Below are positions 44,766 to 53,521 of a stretch of 64,000 bases of DNA, piece by piece. Numbering within the stretch: position 1 is the stretch's first letter; every line of letters begins with the position of its first letter. The translations under genes and the position numbers were made by a program. The notes beneath the pieces were generated by a model that saw nothing but the letters and a program-made list of their open reading frames with translations, was not told the origin of the DNA and searched no databases. This DNA is from Thioclava atlantica (GTDB lineage: Bacteria; Pseudomonadota; Alphaproteobacteria; Rhodobacterales; Rhodobacteraceae): contig NZ_AQRC01000003.1 of the NCBI RefSeq assembly GCF_000737065.1, positions 1 to 64,000 on the forward strand. Direction: 5' to 3'.

Positions 44766-45514
44766 AGCGCGGCGATCGCGGCGACGCGTTCCGCATTGTC
44801 GCGTGCGGGCCGTCCGTCTTCCATCACCAGCGAGTTCTCGAAACCGACGCGAACCTTGCCGCCGGCCTCGAGCGCGGCGCGCAGACAGGCGGTCTCGCCC
44901 TGACCGAAGGCGCAGATCGCCCAGTCGGGCGTGATCGCCTCGTCGCGCATCCAGTCGCGGAAGGGCGACAACATCGCGGGCGTCGAGACCTGCCCCTCGA
45001 TATAGCGCCCCATCACGAAGATCAGCTGCAGCGTGGGGCTGCGAAAGAGCCGCGCGGGCAGAACCTGCGCCAGCGCCTCGGCATCCTCGCGAGTATAGAG
45101 GATATGCTGGACCGCGATGCCCCGCTCCTCCGCCTCTTCATAGAAACGGGTGGCGAGCCGCGCCTCGTCGCGCAGCATCTCGCGGGTGGAAACGGACACC
45201 ATATCCGCACCCGACTGCAGCGCCACATAGCGCTGGTGCCCGGGCGCGTAGCGGCCCGAAGCCTCGGTCGTGACCTGCACCGCCATGTCGCCCAGGCGCG
45301 GGCGCAGATGGGCCAGCGCCTCGCGATAGGCACCGCTGTCGAGAAGATGCCCGCCCGCGTCGTCGCGCAGGTGCAGATGCAGCGCCCCGGCCCCCGCCGC
45401 GCGGCAGGCCCGCGCGGTTTCGGTGATCTCGTCAAGCGTGATAGGCAGCGCGGGATGGTCGGCCTTGGTCTTCGTGGCTCCGTTCGGAGCCACCATGATG
45501 CGCGGCAGGTTCAT
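44696..45514 (-). CDS. Beta-keto acid cleavage enzyme (BKACE, DUF849)
   Basis: 272 residues, TIM-barrel. N-terminal MVAPNGATKTKADHPALPIT, zinc ligands in LHLHLRDDAG, VQVTTEASGRY, MVSVSTREML and the C-terminal RVGFENSLVMEDG with a conserved Glu/Asn. BKACE enzymes condense a beta-keto acid with acetyl-CoA to give acetoacetate and a new acyl-CoA. Its start overlaps the aminotransferase stop (ATGA), so the transaminase probably makes its keto acid. The substrate is not determined by sequence alone. Confidence 0.9.
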   Translation of the reverse strand: MNLPRIMVAPNGATKTKADHPALPITLDEITETARACRAAGAGALHLHLRDDAGGHLLDSGAYREALAHLRPRLGDMAVQVTTEASGRYAPGHQRYVALQSGADMVSVSTREMLRDEARLATRFYEEAEERGIAVQHILYTREDAEALAQVLPARLFRSPTLQLIFVMGRYIEGQVSTPAMLSPFRDWMRDEAITPDWAICAFGQGETACLRAALEAGGKVRVGFENSLVMEDGRPARDNAERVAAIAALQSSAGCPVSGQSARSERLASGS

Positions 45515-46833
45515 CCCAGGACAGTCCGCACCGCGGTGCCCAGCTTGTCGACGAGTTCGCCGATCTGATCGTCGCTGATGATGAAGGGCGGCGCGAGCAG
45601 GATGTGATCGCCCGTCTGGCCGTCGATCGTGCCGCCCATCGGGTAGCAGATCAGCCCCGCCTCGAAACTGGCGGCCTTGAGCTTCTTGTGGATCGCGCGG
45701 GCCGGATCGAAGGGCGCCTTGGTCGCGCGGTCCTCGACGATCTCGAGCCCGCGGAACATGCCGCGCCCGCGGATATCGCCGATATGGGGGTGCGCGCCGA
45801 AGGCTTCGCGCAGCGCCGCGTCGAGCTTCTCGCCCTGTTGCGCGGCGCGCGCCACCATACCGCCCTCGGTCAGTTTCTTCACCACCGCATCGCCGGCGGC
45901 GGTCGCGGTCGGGTGGCCGATATAGGTGTGGCCGTGCTGGAAGAAGCCCGAACCCTGAACGAAGGCGTCGTAGATCTCTGCGGTGCAGAGCGCCGCGCCG
46001 ATCGGCTGATACCCGGCGCCCAGACCTTTCGCGATGGTCACGATGTCGGGCGCGATGCCGTCCTGTTCGCAGGCAAAGAGCGTGCCGGTCCGGCCCATGC
46101 CGCACATCACCTCGTCGAGGATCAGCAGGATGCCGTATTTGTCGCAGATCTCGCGGATGCGCTTGAAATAGCCCGGAACGGGCGGCACCGCACCCATCGT
46201 CGCGCCGACGACCGGTTCGGCCACGAAGCCGATCACGGTTTCCGGGCCGAGGCGCAGGATCTCCTCTTCAAGCTCGTTCGCGACCCGCAGGCCGTAATCC
46301 TCGGAGGTTTCCCCCTCTTCGCGCCAGCGATATTCGTGGCAGGGCGCGATATGGCTGGTCTCGACCATCAGCGGCTCGAACTGCGCGCGCCGCCAGGCGT
46401 TGCCGCCGGTCCCGAGCGCGCCCAGCGTGTTGCCGTGATAGCTCTGGCGCCGGGCGATGAAACGGGCGCGTTTCGGCTCGCCTTTCTCGAGGAAATACTG
46501 CCGCGCCATCTTCAGCGCCGACTCGACGGCCTCCGATCCCCCGGACGTGAAATAGACCCGGTCGAGGCTCCCCGGAGCGTGAGCGATGAGCCGGTCGGCC
46601 AGTCGCTCGGCCGGCTCGGAGGTGAAGAAACTCGTATGCGCGAAGGCGATCCGGTCGAGCTGTTCCTTGATCGCCGCGATCACGTCCGCGTCAGAATGGC
46701 CAAGGCACGAGACCGCCGCGCCGCCCGATCCATCCAGGTAACGCTTGCCGTTCGCGTCGAGGATATAGGCGCCATCCCCCTTTGCCGCCAAGGGCAGATT
46801 GGACTTCGTGTGGCGGGGGAATACGTGGCTCAT
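45511..46833 (-). CDS. Class III aminotransferase paired with BKACE
   Basis: 440 residues, fold-type I PLP enzyme: VYFTSGGSEAVESALKMARQ, RRQSYHGNTLGALG, PLP aspartate in LLILDEVMCGMGRTG, lysine in TIAKGLGAGYQPIG and FQHGHTYIGHPTA. Closest in pattern to omega-amino acid/aspartate-type class III enzymes. It precedes and overlaps BKACE and diverges from an RpiR regulator, so it probably deaminates a beta-amino acid. It differs from the beta-alanine transaminase at 25203. Start at 46833, where the conserved N-terminus begins. Confidence 0.9.
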   Translation of the reverse strand: MSHVFPRHTKSNLPLAAKGDGAYILDANGKRYLDGSGGAAVSCLGHSDADVIAAIKEQLDRIAFAHTSFFTSEPAERLADRLIAHAPGSLDRVYFTSGGSEAVESALKMARQYFLEKGEPKRARFIARRQSYHGNTLGALGTGGNAWRRAQFEPLMVETSHIAPCHEYRWREEGETSEDYGLRVANELEEEILRLGPETVIGFVAEPVVGATMGAVPPVPGYFKRIREICDKYGILLILDEVMCGMGRTGTLFACEQDGIAPDIVTIAKGLGAGYQPIGAALCTAEIYDAFVQGSGFFQHGHTYIGHPTATAAGDAVVKKLTEGGMVARAAQQGEKLDAALREAFGAHPHIGDIRGRGMFRGLEIVEDRATKAPFDPARAIHKKLKAASFEAGLICYPMGGTIDGQTGDHILLAPPFIISDDQIGELVDKLGTAVRTVLG

Positions 46834-46881
46834 GTCGGCCCCTCCTTCGGGACAAGAAAGCGTGAGGATCGCTGAACAACC

Positions 46882-46930
46882 ATGAAACATATGTTTTATT
46901 GATTGACAACATATGAAACAGATGAAACGC
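46882..46930. promoter_or_regulatory. Probable RpiR operator region (ATGAAAC repeats)
   Basis: Contains the perfect palindrome AAACATATGTTT (46885-46896) and repeated ATGAAAC units at 46882, 46912 and 46922, with a half copy CATATG at 46910. It lies between the divergent aminotransferase (46833) and RpiR (46974) genes, in locally AT-rich sequence. Confidence 0.7.
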
Positions 46931-46973
46931 TCACCTCGACGCGATGAGTGGTGATTGTACCTGGGGAGGGGAA

Positions 46974-47837
46974 TTGACCGATAGCTTCGAACAGCGGTTG
47001 GCCGCGCAATATGGCAGCCTCAGCACGCGCCTGCGCGAGGCTGGCGACTATATTGCCGACAATCCCATGAGCATTGCCACGCGGTCGCTCAGGACGCTCG
47101 CAAGCGAAGCCAAACTCGCGCCCGCAACCTTCACCCGTCTCGCACACGCGCTCGGCTACGACAATTTCGAGGAATTGCGCGAAGTGATGCGCGGCCAGAT
47201 CGGACGCCGCATGCTGCCCTTCGCCGACCGCGCCGACCGGCTCCAGAACGACACGCTCGACACCCATGAGAGCTTCCTCTCCCGCTATGCCGGGGCATGC
47301 CAGGAGAATATCGCGGCGCTTGCGGGCTCGATCGAACCGGGTCAGCTCGAGGCGGTCGCCGACCGGCTGGCCAAGGCCCGGCGGGTCGTTCTGCTCGGAG
47401 CGCTCGGCTCGACCGGCATCGCCGAATACACGGCCTATATCGCCAATTTCTTCGGCGACAACTGGGAGATCGGCGCGCGGGCCGGTTCGTCGCTCGGGGC
47501 GACGCTTGCGGGGCTCGACGAGCGCGACGCGGTTCTGGTCATCACCAAGCCGCCTTTCGCCCGCTCCTCGATCCGCGGCGCGATCCACGCCCATGAGCAA
47601 GGCGCCTATGTTGCGCTGATCACCGACAGCCGGAGCTGTCCGGCGCTGCACGCGGCGGATGCGAGCTTCATCGTCCCGACCGACAGTCCGCATTTCTACA
47701 CGAGTTACGTCGCCACGCTGTTTCTGCTTGAAGCGATCCTGGCGTTGGTGGCGAAACGCGCGGGTCCCCGCGCCACCGAACGGATCGCCGAGGTCGAAAG
47801 GCGCAACAGGCTTCTCGAGGAAGTCTTCGCGCGCTGA
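46974..47837 (+). CDS. MurR/RpiR family transcriptional regulator
   Basis: 287 residues: N-terminal RpiR helix-turn-helix ([26 protein letters not shown] region, about 35-70) and a C-terminal SIS sugar-isomerase-like domain ([35 protein letters not shown]). TTG at 46974 is chosen because GGGGAGGGG lies just upstream; an ATG at 46944 is the alternative. It sits between the catabolic genes and the TAXI/TRAP genes and likely senses the imported compound or a metabolite. Confidence 0.87.
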   Translation: MTDSFEQRLAAQYGSLSTRLREAGDYIADNPMSIATRSLRTLASEAKLAPATFTRLAHALGYDNFEELREVMRGQIGRRMLPFADRADRLQNDTLDTHESFLSRYAGACQENIAALAGSIEPGQLEAVADRLAKARRVVLLGALGSTGIAEYTAYIANFFGDNWEIGARAGSSLGATLAGLDERDAVLVITKPPFARSSIRGAIHAHEQGAYVALITDSRSCPALHAADASFIVPTDSPHFYTSYVATLFLLEAILALVAKRAGPRATERIAEVERRNRLLEEVFAR

Positions 47838-47886
47838 CCGAGGCGTCACCGTAAACCAAGACCCAAACGACCAACGGGAGTCAAAC

Positions 47887-48861
47887 ATGAAAAAACTCTT
47901 CAAACTCGGCCTTGCCGCCGCAGTGGTGGGCGCTCTTGCAGCCCCGGCCGCGCAGGCGAAGGACGAAACCTTCATCACCATCGGCACCGGCGGCGTCACG
48001 GGCGTCTACTACCCGACCGGCGGCGCGATCTGCCGTCTGATGAACAAGAACCGCAAGGAATTCGGCGTGCGCTGCTCGGTCGAATCGACGGGCGGCTCGG
48101 TCTACAACATCAACACCATCCGCGACGGCGAGCTGGATTTCGGCATCGCGCAGTCGGACTGGCAGTACCACGCCTACAAGGGCGACTCGAAGTTCTCCGA
48201 CAAGGGGCCGTTCGAGAAACTGCGCGCGGTGTTCTCGATCCACCCGGAGCCCTTCACGGTCGTCGCCCGCGCCGATAGCGGTATCAAGAACTTCTCCGAC
48301 CTCAAGGGCAAGCGCGTCAACATCGGCAACCCCGGCTCGGGCCAGCGCGGCACGATGGAAGTGCTGATGGACGCGATGGGCTGGAAAAGCAGCGACTTCG
48401 CGCTCGCGACCGAGCTGAAGGCCGCAGAGCAGTCCAAGGCGCTGTGCGACAACCAGATCGACGCGATGGTCTACACCGTGGGTCACCCCTCGGGCTCGAT
48501 CCAGGAAGCCACGACGTCGTGTGACGCCACGCTGGTCAACGTGACTGGTGACGCCGTCGACAAGCTCGTCGCCGACAACCCCTATTACGCCAAGGCCGTG
48601 ATCCCGGGCGGCATGTATCGCGGCAACCCCGATGACGTGAACACCTTCGGTGTGCGCGCGACGCTGGTGACCTCGGCCGACGTGCCCGACAACGTGGTCT
48701 ATGCGCTCGTCAAGTCGGTCTTCGACAACTTCGACGAGTTCAAGAAGCTTCACCCGGCCTTCGCGCATCTGACGCCGGAAGAGATGGTCACCAAGGGCCT
48801 CTCCGCCCCGATCCACCCGGGCGCGCTGAAGTACTACAAAGAACGCGGCTGGATCAAATAA
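47887..48861 (+). CDS. TAXI-family TRAP transporter solute-binding protein
   Basis: 324 residues: signal peptide [24 protein letters not shown], then the TAXI fold with [55 protein letters not shown] and [18 protein letters not shown]. It captures an unknown organic acid or amino acid in the periplasm for the fused permease that follows. 49 bases after the RpiR gene. A terminator-like hairpin downstream should raise its level relative to the permease. Confidence 0.93.
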   Translation: MKKLFKLGLAAAVVGALAAPAAQAKDETFITIGTGGVTGVYYPTGGAICRLMNKNRKEFGVRCSVESTGGSVYNINTIRDGELDFGIAQSDWQYHAYKGDSKFSDKGPFEKLRAVFSIHPEPFTVVARADSGIKNFSDLKGKRVNIGNPGSGQRGTMEVLMDAMGWKSSDFALATELKAAEQSKALCDNQIDAMVYTVGHPSGSIQEATTSCDATLVNVTGDAVDKLVADNPYYAKAVIPGGMYRGNPDDVNTFGVRATLVTSADVPDNVVYALVKSVFDNFDEFKKLHPAFAHLTPEEMVTKGLSAPIHPGALKYYKERGWIK

Positions 48862-48875
48862 GCCGCGCATAACTG

Positions 48876-48913
48876 GGGCGGGCGCGTGGATTCGTGCCCG
48901 CCCATTTTGTTTT
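48876..48913 (+). terminator. Partial terminator between TRAP binding protein and permease
   Basis: Stem GGGCGGGC / GCCCGCCC with a 12-base loop followed by ATTTTGTTTTT. Located 14 bases after the binding-protein stop and about 55 bases before the permease start; typical of leaky terminators in transporter operons. Confidence 0.8.
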
Positions 48914-48968
48914 TCCAACTATACTAAACCGCAACAAGCGGACGGCCCGCGGGCCGCAAGGGGGAACA

Positions 48969-51584
48969 ATGGCGGAAAATCGCGCCTTGAACGAACAGGA
49001 ATTGCAGGAGCTCGTCCAGGCTTCTGACAGCGGGGCGCGCAGCCCCAGAGGCATGGTCGGCCTGATGGTCGCGATCATCGCGTTGAGCTGGTCGGTCTTC
49101 CAGGTCCTGCTGGCCTCGCCCATCGGGCCCTATGTGCTGCCCGGCGATCTCATCAACAACGCCCGCCAGATCCACCTGGCCTACGCGATCTTCCTATCGG
49201 CGATGGCCTATCCGCTCTTCAAGGGCTCGCCCAAGGATTACGTTCCCTGGTATGACTGGATCCTAGCCATCGGCGGCGCGCTGATCGCCATGTACGGCTA
49301 TTTCTTCTACCAGAAGATCGTCGACAATGGCGGGCTCGCCGACACCACGGATGCCTATGTCTCGCTCGTGGGCCTCATTTTCCTCTTCATCGCCGCCTAT
49401 CGCACGCTCGGCCCGGTGATGGTCGCGCTCGCGATCTTCTTCCTGGCCTATGTCTTCTTCGGCTCCTCGGACTTCTTCCCCGAGCAGATCCGCTGGGCCG
49501 GCGCCTCGCTGCGTAAGGCGATGAGCCATATGTGGATCACCTCGGAAGGGGTGTTCGGGATCGCGCTCGGCGTCTCGACCAAGTTCGTGTTCCTCTTCGT
49601 GCTCTTCGGCGCCCTGCTCGAGAAAGCAGGCGCGGGCAACTACTTCATCCAGATGGCCTTCGGCGCGCTCGGTCACCTGCGCGGCGGTCCGGCGAAAGCC
49701 GCCGTCGTCGGCTCGGCCGCGACCGGCCTGATCTCGGGCTCGTCGATCGCCAACGTGGTCACCACCGGCACCTTCACCATTCCGCTGATGAAGCGCGTGG
49801 GCTTCAGCGCGGAAAAGGCGGGCTCGGTCGAGGTGGCCTCCTCGGTCAACGGCCAGATCATGCCGCCCGTGATGGGTGCGGCCGCCTTCCTGATGGTCGA
49901 ATATGTGGGCATCTCCTATCTCGAGGTGATCAAGCACGCCTTCATCCCGGCGATCATCTCCTACATCGCGCTGTTCTACATCGTGCATCTCGAGGCGGTG
50001 AAAAGCCGGATGCCGACGATCGGAGACCGCGTGGTATCGGTCTGGCGCACGGCCTTCGGCATGTTCGCCTTCTTCGCGGGCTTCGCGGCGCTGTGCTACG
50101 CGGCGCAATACCCGGTCCGGCTCGTCACCTCGCTGGTGCCCGAAGGCGCCGCCTGGGTTCTCGCGCTGATGGTGATCCTCGCCTATGTCGCGCTCGTCTG
50201 GGTGGCGGCGAAGGCACCCGATCTCGAACCCGACGACCCGACCTCGGAGATCGTGAAACTCCCCGAGATCGGCGAGATCTACAAGGCGGGCCTCTACTTC
50301 CTGCTGCCGATCGTGGTGCTCGTCTACTTCCTGATGATCGAGCGCAAATCGCCGGGCCTCTCGGCCTTCTGGGCGTCGTTCCTGCTCTTCGGCATCCTTC
50401 TGACCCAGAAGCCCCTCAAGGCCTTCTTCCGCGGTCAGACGAACCCGATGGGCTTCTTCCGCGAGGGCCTGTTCGACCTTCTCGGCGGGATGATCGACGG
50501 GGCGCGCAACATGATCGGGATCGGCCTCGCCACCGCGACCGCCGGCATCATCGTGGGCACCGTCTCGCTGACCGGGATCGGTCAGGTGATGGCCGATTTC
50601 GTCGAGTTCCTCTCGGGCGGCAACCTGATCCTGATGCTGGTCTTCGTCGCGATCCTGTCGCTGATCCTCGGGATGGGCCTGCCGACCACCGCGAACTACA
50701 TCGTGGTCTCCTCGCTCATGGTGGGCGTGGTCGTCCATCTCGGCGCGCAGTCCGGGCTCGTCGTGCCGCTGATCGCGGTGCATCTCTTCGTGTTCTACTT
50801 CGGCATCATGGCGGATGTGACACCACCCGTGGGGCTGGCGAGTTTTGCGGCCGCGGCCGTCTCGGGGGGCGATGCGATCAAGACCGGCTTCACGGCCTTC
50901 TTCTACTCGCTTCGCACCGTGGCCCTGCCCTTCGTGTTCATCTTCAACACCGACCTGCTCTTGATCGACGTGACCTGGTATCAGGCGATCTTCGTCTTCA
51001 TCATCGCGACGATCGGCATCCTCGTCTTCACCGCGGGCACGATGAACTGGTTCATCACCCGCTCGCGGATCTGGGAGACGGTGGCGCTGCTTCTCGTGGC
51101 CTTCACCCTGTTCCGCCCCGGCTTCTTCATGGACATGGTGGAGCCGCCCTATACCGACATCCCGCCGGCCAATATCGTGCAGCGTCTCGACAAGGCGCCG
51201 GTGGGACGCGAGTTGCGTCTGGTCTTCTCGGGTCCCGATTACGACACCGAGAAACCCAAGGACCTGACCGTGCTCGTGAAGGTCCCCGAGGGCGCTGACG
51301 GTCAGGCGCGTCTCGACGCGCTCGGCCTGAGCGTGACCGATCAGGACGGCAAGATGGTCGCGGACGAGCCGATGTTCGGCTCGGAACTGCAGCAGAAGCT
51401 GCAAGGCTTCGACTTCTACGGCGACATGCCCGTGACGCTGTCGAACGTGAAGGTGCCCAATGACCAGCTTCCGAAGGAACTGATGTTCATTCCCGCCTTC
51501 CTGCTTCTCGGCCTCATCGCTTTCCTGCAATATCGCCGCAAGGAAGACGATGACGCGGCCTTTGCCCAAGGAGAACCGGCATGA
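48969..51584 (+). CDS. TRAP transporter fused permease (4TM-12TM) with DUF3394 domain
   Basis: 871 residues: an N-terminal small-subunit-like part, then the TRAP large-subunit core with GPAKAAVVGSAATGLISGSSIANVVTTG, VNGQIMPPVMGAAAFL and LGMGLPTTANYIVVSSL. The C-terminus (about 720-850) is a DUF3394 periplasmic domain ending in one more helix and RRKEDDD. Sodium-driven importer working with the TAXI protein. The USP gene overlaps its end by four bases. Confidence 0.94.
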   Translation: MAENRALNEQELQELVQASDSGARSPRGMVGLMVAIIALSWSVFQVLLASPIGPYVLPGDLINNARQIHLAYAIFLSAMAYPLFKGSPKDYVPWYDWILAIGGALIAMYGYFFYQKIVDNGGLADTTDAYVSLVGLIFLFIAAYRTLGPVMVALAIFFLAYVFFGSSDFFPEQIRWAGASLRKAMSHMWITSEGVFGIALGVSTKFVFLFVLFGALLEKAGAGNYFIQMAFGALGHLRGGPAKAAVVGSAATGLISGSSIANVVTTGTFTIPLMKRVGFSAEKAGSVEVASSVNGQIMPPVMGAAAFLMVEYVGISYLEVIKHAFIPAIISYIALFYIVHLEAVKSRMPTIGDRVVSVWRTAFGMFAFFAGFAALCYAAQYPVRLVTSLVPEGAAWVLALMVILAYVALVWVAAKAPDLEPDDPTSEIVKLPEIGEIYKAGLYFLLPIVVLVYFLMIERKSPGLSAFWASFLLFGILLTQKPLKAFFRGQTNPMGFFREGLFDLLGGMIDGARNMIGIGLATATAGIIVGTVSLTGIGQVMADFVEFLSGGNLILMLVFVAILSLILGMGLPTTANYIVVSSLMVGVVVHLGAQSGLVVPLIAVHLFVFYFGIMADVTPPVGLASFAAAAVSGGDAIKTGFTAFFYSLRTVALPFVFIFNTDLLLIDVTWYQAIFVFIIATIGILVFTAGTMNWFITRSRIWETVALLLVAFTLFRPGFFMDMVEPPYTDIPPANIVQRLDKAPVGRELRLVFSGPDYDTEKPKDLTVLVKVPEGADGQARLDALGLSVTDQDGKMVADEPMFGSELQQKLQGFDFYGDMPVTLSNVKVPNDQLPKELMFIPAFLLLGLIAFLQYRRKEDDDAAFAQGEPA

Positions 51585-52012
51585 CCAAGACCATTCTCTG
51601 CGCGATCGACATCAACCGCCCCCAACCCGAGCGCAAGGTCCTCGAATGGGCGGCCAAGCTGGCGGATATGGAAAACGCCCAGCTCGACGTCGTCACCGTG
51701 GTGCCCGATTACGGTTCCGCGGTGGTGGGCGCCTTCTTCTCGGCGGACCACACGGCGAAAGCGAAGAAGCATGCGCATGACCTGCTTGAGAAATATGTCG
51801 GCGAAGTCGTGGGCTCGGAACGCAACGTCAAGGTACGCCATATCGTCGGTGTCGGGACCGCCTACCACGAGATCCTGAGCCTCGCCGAGAAGGACGGGGC
51901 GGATCTGATCGTGCTGGGCGCGCACCGGCCGGACCTGAAGGATTACCTGCTCGGCCCCAATGCCGCACGGGTGGTGCGCCACTCGACCTCGTCGGTCTTC
52001 GTCGTCCGCTGA
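51581..52012 (+). CDS. Universal stress protein (UspA/TeaD family)
   Basis: 143 residues: DINRPQPERKVLEWAAKLADME, then ATP-binding GAHRPDLKDYLLGPNAARVVRHS, the G-2x-G-9x-G(S/T)-like motif in variant form (LGAHRPDLKDYLLGPNA). ATGA overlap with the TRAP permease. In Halomonas, TeaD linked to a TRAP transporter regulates uptake; a similar role is plausible here. Confidence 0.9.
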   Translation: MTKTILCAIDINRPQPERKVLEWAAKLADMENAQLDVVTVVPDYGSAVVGAFFSADHTAKAKKHAHDLLEKYVGEVVGSERNVKVRHIVGVGTAYHEILSLAEKDGADLIVLGAHRPDLKDYLLGPNAARVVRHSTSSVFVVR

Positions 52013-52030
52013 GATCCGACAAAATGATGC

Positions 52031-52070
52031 GAGAGGGGCGCTCCGGGAAACCGGGGCGCCTCTCTTCTTT
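52031..52070 (+). terminator. Intrinsic terminator of the TAXI-TRAP-USP operon
   Basis: Stem GAGAGGGGCGC / GCGCCTCTC with a GC-rich inner loop, followed by TTCTTT. It lies 19 bases after the USP stop and may also act on the convergent luxI transcript. Confidence 0.8.
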
Positions 52071-52087
52071 GGGAGAAACGCCTCGGC

Positions 52088-52753
52088 TCAGGCCGCCGGC
52101 TGGTAGGCCATCACACTGGACTGTTCCGCCAGCAGGCAGGCCTCGGCAAGTTCGGCCTGTCGGAGCGTCGAATAGTCCGCCGGCATGCGAAGCGCGGCAT
52201 ATTGGCGGCCATCCTCGTCGTTGCGATAGATCGGCCCCATCCTTGTGACCTCGTATCCGAGCTGGCGCAGCGCCCGCATCAGCGCAAGCGAAGACAGGCA
52301 GATCAGCTCCTGCGCGCCGCGTTCGAGCGCACGCTCGACAAGCCCGTCGACGATCATCCGCAGGCAGGTCGCCCGCTCGGCCTGCGTCGTCAGCTCGCTT
52401 GAGATCACGAGCCGGGTGCATTCCCACACATTGGGGCTCGCGATCTCGTCGGGCAGGATTTCCGGGGGGATATGGGGCAGCTTGCCCAGATGCGCATCTC
52501 GCAGCATGTAGGTGCTGCCGCCCCAGATCGCGGCGGTGGACATCGCGCGTGCTCCGCCCACGACCTTGCCATCCTTGAGAACCAGCGAATAATGGGCCAG
52601 CGGCGTGTCGTACTGGTCCATCTCGACCTCGTCATTATGGGGAACGTCCCAGCCCAGCTCGTCGACGAACACCTCCTTGCGAAGCCGCAAGAAGTCGTAG
52701 AACGCGGTGCCAAAGCGATGAAGTTGGGAAAATTCGAAAATGCAGTTCTGCAT
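52088..52753 (-). CDS. luxI: Acyl-homoserine-lactone synthase (LuxI family)
   Basis: 221 residues with LuxI landmarks: F..LRLRKEVFVDELGWDVP (conserved R, F, W), DEVEMDQYDTPLAHYSLV (D..D), VVGGARAMST, ECTRLVIS (E, R) and the downstream LMRALRQLGYEV. It makes AHL from SAM and acyl-ACP in the cytosol. GGAGG precedes the ATG. Seventy-three bases downstream of luxR on the same strand, with a 12-bp dyad in the gap. The C-terminal tail is slightly longer than usual. The acyl chain cannot be deduced. Confidence 0.93.
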   Translation of the reverse strand: MQNCIFEFSQLHRFGTAFYDFLRLRKEVFVDELGWDVPHNDEVEMDQYDTPLAHYSLVLKDGKVVGGARAMSTAAIWGGSTYMLRDAHLGKLPHIPPEILPDEIASPNVWECTRLVISSELTTQAERATCLRMIVDGLVERALERGAQELICLSSLALMRALRQLGYEVTRMGPIYRNDEDGRQYAALRMPADYSTLRQAELAEACLLAEQSSVMAYQPAA

Positions 52754-52805
52754 TGGAGCCTCCTTCTGGATGACTCCATCGTGCCCACGAAATAGTGAAC
52801 GACTC

Positions 52806-52817
52806 ACCATTTATGGT
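52806..52817. promoter_or_regulatory. Candidate lux-box-like dyad upstream of luxI
   Basis: ACCAT-TT-ATGGT, perfect in both arms, 53 bases upstream of the luxI start and just past the luxR stop. It is shorter than a classical 20-bp lux box, so assignment is by position. Confidence 0.5.
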
Positions 52818-52826
52818 TGATCTGCG

Positions 52827-53504
52827 TTAAATCAGTCGCCTTGAGGTCGCGATCGTAAGCATTTCGATCGCGTTCTTTGCCCCGAGCTTGCGGGAGGCGG
52901 AGGCGAGCCTCGCCTTCACCCCGCTCTCGCTGATATCGAGTTCGGCCGCGATCTGCTTGATGAGCAGGCCGTCGGCGCGGAATCGGATCGCCTCGAGCTC
53001 CGCGGGGGTCAGCGACCGGCGCGAGGCATCCAGATGCAGGCTGCGCACGAGCTCGAACACTTCGTCGAGCTCCTTATCGGTGAAATCGCGATCGCTGCGA
53101 AAGAGAACCGCGTGGCTGCGCCGCCCGATATCGTCCGCCGAATTGAAGGAAATCGTCGCCCCGTAATGCAACCCCATCCGCCGCGCCATCGCGCCGACAT
53201 TCATGGGATCGGGGAGCGTCATTTCGTCCCACCGGATCCAGCCCACATTGCCATAGACCCAACGCATGGAAGGATCCTGAACCACCAGTCCCTCTTGCGT
53301 GTAAATCTCCACCCAGTCGGCATTGAGGCGATTGAGCTCTGCTTCCGGGAACGAGTAGCCGACCCGCAACGCCACGTAATAGCCAGCAGGAGCGATCTCA
53401 TCCAACCGGGTGTCGCAGTCCTTGAGTTCCATCAAATGGTCAAATCGCTTGCGCTCCTCCTGGCCAAGGCCTACCGTTCCCCCGGTCGCGATCCGGCCTG
53501 ACAT
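52827..53504 (-). CDS. luxR: LuxR-family quorum-sensing regulator
   Basis: 225 residues: N-terminal autoinducer-binding domain (residues about 20-155) with the conserved W..IYTQEGLVVQDP and NVGWIRWDEM ligand-pocket signature, then a LuxR helix-turn-helix (LTPAELEAIRFRADGLLIKQIAAELDISESGVKARL). Upstream of luxI, the usual arrangement. M at 53504 leaves only 17 bases to the divergent gene; an internal ATG at 53432 would give a normal promoter gap and is a real alternative. Confidence 0.93.
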   Translation of the reverse strand: MSGRIATGGTVGLGQEERKRFDHLMELKDCDTRLDEIAPAGYYVALRVGYSFPEAELNRLNADWVEIYTQEGLVVQDPSMRWVYGNVGWIRWDEMTLPDPMNVGAMARRMGLHYGATISFNSADDIGRRSHAVLFRSDRDFTDKELDEVFELVRSLHLDASRRSLTPAELEAIRFRADGLLIKQIAAELDISESGVKARLASASRKLGAKNAIEMLTIATSRRLI

Positions 53505-53521
53505 TGACAACCTAAAGACGA

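Noticed and set aside
49263-51569. Open minus-strand frame antisense to the TRAP permease
   Set aside because: His/Asp/Arg-rich nonsense mirroring hydrophobic codons of the permease.
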